Shown here one piece after another: positions 1 through 4,997 of a DNA stretch of 6,518 nucleotides. Every line of letters begins with the position of its first letter. The first letter of the stretch is position 1. The position numbers and the translations under genes are program-made. A model generated the notes under the pieces. The model was not told the origin of the DNA. It did no database searches and worked only from the letters and a program-made list of their open reading frames with translations. Origin of the DNA: Cellvibrionaceae bacterium (GTDB lineage Bacteria > Pseudomonadota > Gammaproteobacteria > Pseudomonadales > Cellvibrionaceae); contig JAUVQU010000134.1 of assembly GCA_030597965.1 (NCBI GenBank), forward strand, positions 1-6,518. Direction: 5' to 3'.

Positions 1-611
1 AACTGGCCATGCCCCGCGACGATGCCACCTTTGCCGTCCTCACCGCCGCTGCCGTCGCCAATAACACAGTAGTAATAGCAGGCTGCCCCCTGCACAACCC
101 CAACGGCAAACCCCACATCGCAGCGGTGATCTGCTTCCCCAACGGCGAACACACCTTCTACCTAAAACAGCACCTTCACGAAGGGGAGGAGGTTTATTGT
201 GCCCCCGGCCATGAAAGCGGCCTGATCAACGTGAACGGGACCCGCATCGCCCTGGCCGTATGCGCCGACTTCACCCACCCAAGCCACGACGCTATCGCCG
301 CCGCCCAACAAGCGGACGTATATCTCGCCAGCGCGCTGATCTCCCCAGGCGGCTATGCAAAAGATGCTGGGATGCTCGCCACCATCGCAAAACATCACCA
401 ACTGCCGGTACTGCTCGCCAACCACGTTTCCTCCACGGGCGGCTGGCAAACCTGCGGCAATAGCGGCGGCTGGAATACAGCAGGCGAGCTAACCGTGAAA
501 GCCAACGGAACCCAGCCCAGCTTAGTGCTGTGCCACATTCACCACGGTGTATTAAGCGGTGGCGTAGAAGTGATGACTCACCTACCTTCCAAAGCATCCA
601 TAACCGACTAA
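1..611 (+). CDS. Nitrilase/carbon-nitrogen hydrolase family protein, 5'-truncated by window edge
   Basis: This is the C-terminal part of a nitrilase-superfamily amidohydrolase, an enzyme class that cleaves non-peptide C-N bonds in amides or nitriles with a Glu-Lys-Cys triad in the cytoplasm. The reading frame is open to the window edge: codons 3-8 read Leu-Ala before the ATG at 9, and this Leu-Ala-Met-x-x-Asp-Asp aligns with residues 55-61 of the second nitrilase at 1244-2002. About 55 N-terminal residues, including the first catalytic Glu, therefore lie upstream, and the ATG at 9 is internal. Counting from that ATG, the Lys motif YLKQHL is at 51-56 (catalytic Lys about 53), the Cys motif AVCADF at 83-88 (Cys about 85), and YLAS and the late GGWNTAGEL block follow. 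The substrate cannot be named. GC content is high, like the recD flank and unlike the cassette nitrilase. The TAA stop is at 609-611. Confidence 0.88.
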   Translation, partial: LAMPRDDATFAVLTAAAVANNTVVIAGCPLHNPNGKPHIAAVICFPNGEHTFYLKQHLHEGEEVYCAPGHESGLINVNGTRIALAVCADFTHPSHDAIAAAQQADVYLASALISPGGYAKDAGMLATIAKHHQLPVLLANHVSSTGGWQTCGNSGGWNTAGELTVKANGTQPSLVLCHIHHGVLSGGVEVMTHLPSKASITD

Positions 612-640
612 AAGTTAAGCTCCCAAGGTAGGATTAACTT
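612..640. repeat. Imperfect inverted repeat directly after the nitrilase stop codon
   Basis: Arms AAGTTAA (612-618) and TTAACTT (634-640) are exact reverse complements. They extend inward as TCC/GGA after a 2-nt GC bulge on the left arm, leaving a 7-nt loop. The structure starts at the base after the TAA stop. It could act as a transcript 3' end or a protein site, but it is AT-rich and lacks a following T-tract, so it is not called a Rho-independent terminator. Confidence 0.35.
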
Positions 641-695
641 ATGTTTGCTGCTAGTCTCAAAGTATTAGAGCGAACAACGCCGCAGTGAATTTACG

Positions 696-1016
696 ATGCA
701 GAATGCCCCCATAACGCTTCACCCCAGCCAGCAGCGCCTGCAAGTGCGGGTGGATGGCATTCTGCTAGCCGACTCCACCAATACACTGGAACTCCGCGAA
801 CACGGCTACCCGCCACGCCACTACTTCCCACGTGAAGACGTGCGGATGGACTTACTTATCGCTTCGAAAACAACCACGTATTGCCCATTTAAAGGGCATG
901 CGGTGTACTTTTCGTTAAGTGAGCGGCGGGATATTGCTTGGAGTTATGAGAAGCCGCTTGAGGGGATGGAGGCTGTAACGGGTAGGGTGGCGTTTTATGA
1001 GGAGGTAAACGAATGA
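696..1016 (+). CDS. DUF427 family protein
   Basis: A complete 106-residue protein of the DUF427 family (Pfam PF04248), a small cytoplasmic beta-rich domain of unproven function. Recognisable family blocks are HYFPREDV (about 42-49), TYCPFKGHAVY (61-71), AWSYEKP (81-87) and GRVAFY (96-101), in the usual order and at the usual single-domain length. No in-frame start lies upstream before a stop, so ATG 696 is the start although its Shine-Dalgarno is weak. It lies 84 bases after the nitrilase on the same strand, and its stop overlaps the start of the next small ORF (ATGA at 1013-1016). No enzymatic role can be assigned from the sequence. Confidence 0.85.
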   Translation: MQNAPITLHPSQQRLQVRVDGILLADSTNTLELREHGYPPRHYFPREDVRMDLLIASKTTTYCPFKGHAVYFSLSERRDIAWSYEKPLEGMEAVTGRVAFYEEVNE

Positions 1017-1192
1017 CGTTTTTTGACCCGCAGTGGACATGCCGGGAAATGCAGCAGGCATGCGAGTTTTGGATATATAGCCTAATGGAAATTAATGTCT
1101 CAAAGAATCATAGACTTGGGAGAAACTGGCAGGCTGCAATTGCCGGAAAAAAGCGCCTGCACGTTCATTCAATCATAAGGCGCGCCGTCTAA
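1013..1192 (+). CDS. Small hypothetical protein (59 aa), possibly a truncated gene remnant
   Basis: An ORF of 59 codons begins MTFFDPQWTCRE and ends SIIRRAV before TAA (1190-1192). Its ATG overlaps the DUF427 stop in an ATGA arrangement and is preceded by a strong GGAGG (1001-1005) at a 7-nt spacing, which suggests real translational coupling. I do not recognise the product; there is no signal peptide or clear membrane helix. Base composition turns AT-rich after about 1070, and the stop falls only 7 bases before the cassette-array boundary at 1199/1200. The ORF may therefore be the 5' end of a longer native gene cut off by an old rearrangement, with a fortuitous tail. The start is better supported than the integrity of the product. 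Confidence 0.45.
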   Translation: MTFFDPQWTCREMQQACEFWIYSLMEINVSKNHRLGRNWQAAIAGKKRLHVHSIIRRAV

Positions 1193-1205
1193 TACACTGT
1201 TAGCA
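1187..1205 (+). other. Left boundary of cassette array; attI-like or secondary recombination site
   Basis: The core box GTTAGCA (1199-1205) opens the first cassette, with predicted cleavage between G1199 and T1200. Its exact reverse complement TGCTAAC closes that cassette at 1969-1975, which fixes the boundary. Upstream there is no matching L'' or R'' box, so this is not an attC. Instead GTCTAAT (1187-1193), a 5-nt gap and the core box give a CTAA...TTAG inverted layout. That resembles the simple L/R core of the class 1 attI site as I remember it (CCTAAAAC-AAA-GTTAGGC). It could be an attI left after loss of the integrase gene, or a secondary target of the G/TT type. Confidence 0.5.
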
Positions 1206-1231
1206 GTTTTTGAAACAGAACCAGATTGGAC

Positions 1232-1236
1232 AGGAG
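1232..1236 (+). promoter_or_regulatory. Shine-Dalgarno AGGAG deciding the start of the cassette nitrilase
   Basis: AGGAG lies 7 nt before ATG 1244. It sits inside the reading frame that could also be opened at TTG 1226, so it favours ATG 1244. That start also gives the MKVCAAQF opening expected of nitrilase-family proteins. Confidence 0.75.
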
Positions 1237-1243
1237 TTCGATT

Positions 1244-2002
1244 ATGAAGGTGTGTGCTGCTCAATTTCGACCAATAGCAGGCGATTTCGAAACTAACCGT
1301 ACTAAGCATCTTGAGCTTATTGAGTTGGCCGTTATCCAGCGAGCAGATGTGTTGTTCTTCCCTGAACTTTCGCTCACAGGGTTCGAACCACGACTCGCTG
1401 ACTCTCTTGCTATCGAAGTAGACGACCACCGACTTGATCTTTTTCAAGAATGCAGCGATAACCACAACCTAATTATTGGTGTTGGTATGCCGATAATTGC
1501 GGGTTTTGATGTGTATATCGGAATGGTTTGGTTCGTGCCTGGCGAGGTTCGGTGCTTATACGCAAAACAAAAACTGCATCCTGATGAGCACCCCTACTTC
1601 GTTGCGGGTCATGAGCAACTTCTACTTGAGAGACAGGGCTTCAAATTAACGCCTGCCATCTGTTATGAATCACTTCAAATGGATCATGCTAACGATGCAG
1701 CCGCCTTATTTTCTGATATGTATCTCGCCAGTGTCGCAAAACCTGTTGGAGGTATAGCCAAAGCAATGAAGCATTATCCTATTGTTGCGCGACGTCACAA
1801 TATGTTTGTAATGATGGCTAACTGTGTCGGTCCGAGCGACGACTTTCTTAGCGTCGGTCAGTCGGCAGCCTGGAACATTCGAGGGGAGCTTCTTACCCAG
1901 TTAGATGCAGAGTCTGAGGGAGTGGTTGTTCTGGACACCCATAGCGGAAGCGCTAGCGTGAAGAAACTTGCTAACCAAGCAATGCACGCGACAGGCGCAT
2001 GA
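1244..2002 (+). CDS. Carbon-nitrogen hydrolase (nitrilase superfamily), cassette-borne
   Basis: A complete 252-residue nitrilase-superfamily hydrolase expected to cleave a C-N bond in a small amide or related substrate in the cytoplasm. The Glu-Lys-Cys triad is visible: Glu41 in FFPELSLTGFE, Lys108 in YAKQKLHPDE (with the accessory Glu115), and Cys140 in PAICYES. It opens MKVCAAQF, the usual first beta strand, and the length suits a single-domain family member. It aligns throughout with the partial hydrolase at 1-611, sharing blocks such as YLAS, GG-AK and WN-GEL, so the two are paralogues, though this one is less GC-rich. The last residues, LANQAMHATGA, are encoded within the attC, and the TGA stop (2000-2002) sits in its L' box, so the tail is probably a by-product of the recombination site. 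The specific substrate is unknown. Confidence 0.9.
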   Translation: MKVCAAQFRPIAGDFETNRTKHLELIELAVIQRADVLFFPELSLTGFEPRLADSLAIEVDDHRLDLFQECSDNHNLIIGVGMPIIAGFDVYIGMVWFVPGEVRCLYAKQKLHPDEHPYFVAGHEQLLLERQGFKLTPAICYESLQMDHANDAAALFSDMYLASVAKPVGGIAKAMKHYPIVARRHNMFVMMANCVGPSDDFLSVGQSAAWNIRGELLTQLDAESEGVVVLDTHSGSASVKKLANQAMHATGA

Positions 2003-2016
2003 TTGCGGCGTTATAC
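1969..2016 (+). other. attC site of cassette 1 (48 bp)
   Basis: Order: R'' TGCTAAC (1969-1975), spacer CAAG, L'' CAATGCAC (1980-1987), hairpin tip, L' ATGATTG (1999-2005), spacer CGGC, R' GTTATAC (2010-2016). L'' pairs with L' apart from an extra unpaired G at 1984, the extrahelical base typical of attC. The inner stem is only GCG/CGC around a 5-nt loop. At 48 bp it is short for an attC. The upstream gene ends inside it. Confidence 0.78.
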
Positions 2017-4444
2017 GCCCATCGAGCACTGAGTGATTTTTAGGTCAGGGAAGTTATGTCAATAAAGAATATACAAAAACTAAAGCGGTTCGGTATTTTT
2101 CATAATCACACGAACGATAATGCCAAGGATTTTGGAAAATACAATCTGTTTTATGGCTGGAATGGTAGCGGTAAATCTACGCTTTCAGGTGTATTCAGGT
2201 GCATCGAAAACAAAACTGATTCAGGAAAGTTCCCTTCTTCTGAGTTTACAGTAAATACTGACGGGGGGACTACAATTACACAAGAGAATGTCGTTCAATC
2301 TGACCTAAACGTATACACCTTCAATCAAGACTTCATTGACGAAAATATTTCATGGAATAGCGTTGTCAAAAGTATTTTGCTTGTTGATAAAGCCAAAATT
2401 GAAGAACGCGAAAAGCTGGAAGAGCTGAAGAAGAAGCATAAGACTGATTCCGAAGCGTATAGCAAAGAAGCAGCAGAAATAAAAAAACTAGAAGAGGCCA
2501 TTTCAAAATTTGGAACTGATAGTGCTCGTCGCTTGAAAATGAGCCTCCAATCTATTGATACGTCTGATAGCCATTATCTTAATTATAATAAAACAAAGTT
2601 TGAAGCGTTTATCACCTCAAACCTTAATGCAACAGAAAAAGACGCCTCGCTTCTTGGTGAAGAGAAAATTATCGAGCTAACCAATGCGGCTAAACCAAAT
2701 CAAAAGAACCTAATCAGTTTCACCCAACAGACCATAAGTCAGGAAACTTTTTCCAAAGCGAAAGAGCGCCTTGATGACCTTCTAAAGACCAGTGTAGTCA
2801 GCAAAACCATTCAACGGCTTGTTGAACATGGAGATATAAAATCTTGGGTGGAGGCCGGCCTTGGTCTTCACAAGCGTCACAATACAAACCAATGTGAATT
2901 TTGCGGTAATACCATCACCGAAGAGCGGACAAAACAACTTGAAGCCCATTTCAATGATGATTACAAAGCCTTCCAAGACCGGCTTGTAAAGGCTGATAGC
3001 TGGCTTGCAGGTCAATATATTCAAGCTCCAATGCTTCCAGTGGCAAGTGACTTTTACGAAGAACTTAAAAAGGAATATAGTGAAGCCTGTACAAAATTGG
3101 AAAAAGCAACTACAGACCTGAACGAAGAAATATCAGCTTGGCACACTGCCCTGAAAAAGAAGACTGAAAACCCGCTTGAAACAGGTCTTGTGGTTGAAGC
3201 TATCAAAGAATCTTCCATAAAGGCTTTCAACGATGCCATGACCGCGATTAGCGCAACTGTTGGGAAGCATAATCACAAATCAGCCAACTTCAAAGAAGAA
3301 ACAGACAAAGCCAAGAAACAGCTTGAGCTTCATTATGCCACCACTGAAGTCAAGGATTTTGGCTATTATGACAAGAAAAGCGAAGTTGCTGAACGTGCAA
3401 CCGCAAACAATGGGTTAAAAACAACCATAAATAATCTAAATACCGAAATTCGAACCCTTGAAGAGTCACTTTCAAATGAAGGTTTAGGGGCTGAACAGTT
3501 TAATGAATCACTTCACAAGTTCCTTGGTCGCAGTGAAATAACCCTTCATTTTAACCCAGTAAAAAAAGGTTATGAAATACTTCGAAATGATTCTGATTTG
3601 GTAGAGGGGAATCTGAGTGAAGGTGAGAAAACAGCCATTGCGTTTGTTTACTTTATCACTAAGCTAAAAGAAAATGATAATAAGATGGAAAACACTATTG
3701 TTGTAGTGGATGATCCAGTATCAAGTTTTGATTCGAATCACATTTTTCATGCATATTCGTTCCTTAGAAGTAATTGTGATAAAGCAAAGCAGTTGTTTGT
3801 ATTTACACACAACTTCACTTACTTCAAGTTGATTAGAGATTGGTTCGAAGGGATAAACCGTAACAGGAAAAGAAAGAGCCCACCTAAAGATCCTAATGCG
3901 TTCTTTTACACAATTGAAGCATCAACAGCCATTCCCCGTCATTCAACATTTAAAGACGCTAATGCCAGCTTGGTGAATTATAATTCAGAATATCATTACA
4001 TTTTTTCAAGGCTTTATGCATATAGAAACAGCCCTGCATTATCACGAGACGAAGCGTTTTTGACAGCAAACCTTGCGAGAAAATTGCTTGAATCCTTCTT
4101 TAGTTTCAAGTTTCCAAGGTATCGAAGTGATATTGCCCAGCTAATGGATCGTGGTCTAAAGGGTTGTGAAGTCACGGATGAAGCAACAAAAGAAAAAATT
4201 TACCGATTCATCAATAAATATTCTCATAGTGTTGTGATTGAGGTTAACGAGGATTCGTCGGAAAACCTTGTTGGTGAAAGTCAGAATGTAATTGGTGATA
4301 TTTTTGCTTGGCTTCAAGAAGTGGATGAGGTTCATTACAACGAAATGCTTGAAGTTGTGCAATGATTAATGATAAATCGTATAACAAGCCACTGCACTCG
4401 GAAATTTTACTCGCTTCACTCCCAAAATTCCGGTGAGTAGGACG
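2011..4444 (+). mobile_element. Gene cassette 2 (RloC-like ATPase)
   Basis: A cassette of 2434 bp from G/TTATAC to G/TTATGT, with a 45-bp leader, one 769-codon ORF and an attC (4379-4450). Its R'' box GTATAAC (4379-4385) is the exact complement of its own first box GTTATAC. It is much larger than typical cassettes of 0.5-1 kb and the most AT-rich of the three. Confidence 0.84.
2056..4365 (+). CDS. ABC-type ATPase with zinc-hook motif, AAA_13 / RloC-PrrC-like putative anticodon nuclease
   Basis: A complete 769-residue ABC/SMC-like ATPase. Visible in order: Walker A GWNGSGKST (34-42); FNQDFIDENI (89-98), typical of the AAA_13 family; charged, probably coiled-coil stretches (about 112-152 and 330-370, again near 410-475); a CEFC motif (Cys280, Cys283) followed by LEAHFNDDY, like a zinc hook; signature LSEGE (520-524); Walker B IVVVDDP (548-554) with D-loop SSFD; H-loop His585 in FTHN; then Arg675-x3-Glu679 and His724 in KYSH. 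RloC and PrrC are known to cut tRNA anticodon loops during phage infection or DNA damage. PrrC uses an Arg-x3-Glu...His triad, and RloC combines this with a zinc hook. The layout and size here fit RloC, but nuclease activity is inferred, and other AAA_13 ATPases share much of this C-terminus. The start is ATG 2056, with AGGG 5 nt upstream. No hsd restriction genes are linked. Confidence 0.87.
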   Translation: MSIKNIQKLKRFGIFHNHTNDNAKDFGKYNLFYGWNGSGKSTLSGVFRCIENKTDSGKFPSSEFTVNTDGGTTITQENVVQSDLNVYTFNQDFIDENISWNSVVKSILLVDKAKIEEREKLEELKKKHKTDSEAYSKEAAEIKKLEEAISKFGTDSARRLKMSLQSIDTSDSHYLNYNKTKFEAFITSNLNATEKDASLLGEEKIIELTNAAKPNQKNLISFTQQTISQETFSKAKERLDDLLKTSVVSKTIQRLVEHGDIKSWVEAGLGLHKRHNTNQCEFCGNTITEERTKQLEAHFNDDYKAFQDRLVKADSWLAGQYIQAPMLPVASDFYEELKKEYSEACTKLEKATTDLNEEISAWHTALKKKTENPLETGLVVEAIKESSIKAFNDAMTAISATVGKHNHKSANFKEETDKAKKQLELHYATTEVKDFGYYDKKSEVAERATANNGLKTTINNLNTEIRTLEESLSNEGLGAEQFNESLHKFLGRSEITLHFNPVKKGYEILRNDSDLVEGNLSEGEKTAIAFVYFITKLKENDNKMENTIVVVDDPVSSFDSNHIFHAYSFLRSNCDKAKQLFVFTHNFTYFKLIRDWFEGINRNRKRKSPPKDPNAFFYTIEASTAIPRHSTFKDANASLVNYNSEYHYIFSRLYAYRNSPALSRDEAFLTANLARKLLESFFSFKFPRYRSDIAQLMDRGLKGCEVTDEATKEKIYRFINKYSHSVVIEVNEDSSENLVGESQNVIGDIFAWLQEVDEVHYNEMLEVVQ

Positions 4445-4450
4445 TTATGT
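4379..4450 (+). other. attC site of cassette 2 (72 bp)
   Basis: R'' GTATAAC (4379-4385), spacer AAGC, L'' CACTGCAC (4390-4397), a central imperfect stem, L' GTGAGTA (4433-4439), spacer GGAC, R' GTTATGT (4444-4450). L'' pairs with L' as CACT[G]CAC against TACTCAC, with an extra G at 4394. The inner stem pairs CGGAAATTTT with AAAATTCCG with one bulge, then ACTCG near the tip. This is the clearest of the three sites. It starts 13 bp after the ATPase stop codon. Confidence 0.9.
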
Positions 4451-4923
4451 TTACCACGGAGATCGCATGACTCTTCAAAACGTAGCTGCAGTGGCAACGA
4501 TATTGACCCTGCTAGTATCGCTACTATCTATTGCCTTCTCAGCTCGGCGTTACTTAAGCGTCAGAGAGCGAGAGCAGGAAAAAGAACGATTTCAAATTTA
4601 CCATCAGTTGCTGAAAACAATAAGCAAAGGTGTAGATCACGAGGGTCCGCTGAAGCTTGTAAGCCAAGTTGCTCTCGTGTCTGAGCTTGTAAAATATCCT
4701 GAATACTCTAGCTCGTCTCGGCAGGCACTTAATCTGCTGAGGCAGGAGTGGGCAAGCAAAGAGCTAGAGGATATTAAAAAGCCACTCATCCAAGCAATTG
4801 ATGAAACTCTCTCTTTACTAGAGCAACGCAAATGAAACATAACAAGGTGTTGTTATCGCAGTGCAAAAAGGCCCGCGCTGCTGGGACGCCTCTGCTGGCG
4901 CTCCGGCATCCCAAAACACGGCG
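4445..4923 (+). mobile_element. Gene cassette 3 (small membrane protein)
   Basis: A cassette of 479 bp from G/TTATGT to G/TTAATC, with a 22-bp leader, one ORF (4467-4835) and an attC. The R'' box ACATAAC (4837-4843) is the exact complement of its own first box GTTATGT. It is the last cassette seen; the sequence after 4923 is AT-rich spacer leading to recD. Confidence 0.84.
4467..4835 (+). CDS. Small single-pass membrane protein of unknown function
   Basis: A 122-residue protein with one hydrophobic segment at about residues 5-25 (VAAVATILTLLVSLLSIAF). Arg-Arg follows at 27-28, so an N-out/C-in anchor is likely. The remaining 95 residues are charged and predicted mostly helical, with a possible short coiled coil at SVREREQEKERF (31-42) and a Leu-rich C-terminus. 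GGAG at 4458-4461 lies 5 nt before ATG 4467. The TGA stop (4833-4835) is one base before the attC R'' box, a tight packing usual for cassettes. I recognise no named family. The membrane anchor plus cytoplasmic helices would suit a scaffold or sensor, but nothing in the sequence assigns a role. A connection with the ATPase cassette upstream is possible only by position. Confidence 0.75.
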   Translation: MTLQNVAAVATILTLLVSLLSIAFSARRYLSVREREQEKERFQIYHQLLKTISKGVDHEGPLKLVSQVALVSELVKYPEYSSSSRQALNLLRQEWASKELEDIKKPLIQAIDETLSLLEQRK

Positions 4924-4929
4924 TTAATC
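4837..4929 (+). other. attC site of cassette 3 (93 bp)
   Basis: R'' ACATAAC (4837-4843), spacer AAGG, L'' TGTTGTTA (4848-4855), a long GC-rich imperfect stem, L' CAAAACA (4912-4918), spacer CGGC, R' GTTAATC (4923-4929). L'' pairs with L' as TGTT[G]TT against TGTTTT, with an extra G at 4852, in the same position as in the other two sites. The inner part includes TGGGA(c)GCC against GGC(a)TCCCA. Confidence 0.86.
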
Positions 4930-4997
4930 AGAATTACCTTAAAGATTAATTTTTGGCCGAAACCTGATCCCACTATAATTAGTGATGTCGATTTCAA

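Larger units (their letters stand above)
1200..2010 (+). mobile_element. Gene cassette 1 (nitrilase family)
   Basis: A cassette of 811 bp bounded by G/TTAGCA on the left and G/TTATAC on the right. It has a 44-bp leader, a single ORF (1244-2002) and an attC (1969-2016 including the following core box). The R'' box TGCTAAC at 1969-1975 is the exact complement of the cassette's own start, so the excised circle would rebuild a perfect R''/R' pair. Confidence 0.83.
1200..4923 (+). mobile_element. Three-cassette integron-type array without integrase in the window (CALIN-like)
   Basis: Three consecutive cassettes, each with one plus-strand ORF followed by an attC, fill this span without gaps. Core-box junctions lie at 1199/1200, 2010/2011, 4444/4445 and 4923/4924. 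For each cassette the terminal R'' box is the exact reverse complement of its own first seven-base core box, a relation chance would not produce three times in register. The array is more AT-rich than both flanks. No tyrosine recombinase (intI) gene lies next to either end, so mobilisation would need an integrase in trans or one outside the window. The cargo is a hydrolase, a probable anti-phage ATPase/nuclease and a small membrane protein. No convincing Pc-type promoter was found on the left side, so what drives transcription is unclear. Confidence 0.85.

Noticed and set aside
1129..1160. GCAGGC/GCCTGC inverted repeat as part of an attC upstream of cassette 1
   Set aside because: No R'' box complementary in layout lies outside it and no L'' pairs with the bases before 1199, so it does not form an attC.
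1226..1243. TTG at 1226 as start of the cassette nitrilase, adding six residues
   Set aside because: The AGGAG at 1232-1236 lies inside that extension and is correctly spaced for ATG 1244, which also gives the family-typical first residues.
4433..4684. Plus-strand 83-codon ORF across attC 2 and the start of cassette 3
   Set aside because: It overlaps the attC and the better supported ORF at 4467-4835 in another frame, and its Arg/Ser-rich translation looks like no protein family.
1200..4923. Toxin-antitoxin pair or CRISPR array within the cassettes
   Set aside because: Each cassette has one ORF with no small overlapping partner, and no regularly spaced direct repeats were seen.
4951..4984. 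TATAAT at 4974-4979 as a promoter, and the CACTA/TAGTG inverted repeat at 4971-4984 as a recD terminator
   Set aside because: No good -35 box lies at 16-18 bp, and transcription would run antisense to recD. The hairpin has only 5 AT-rich pairs and no T-tract.
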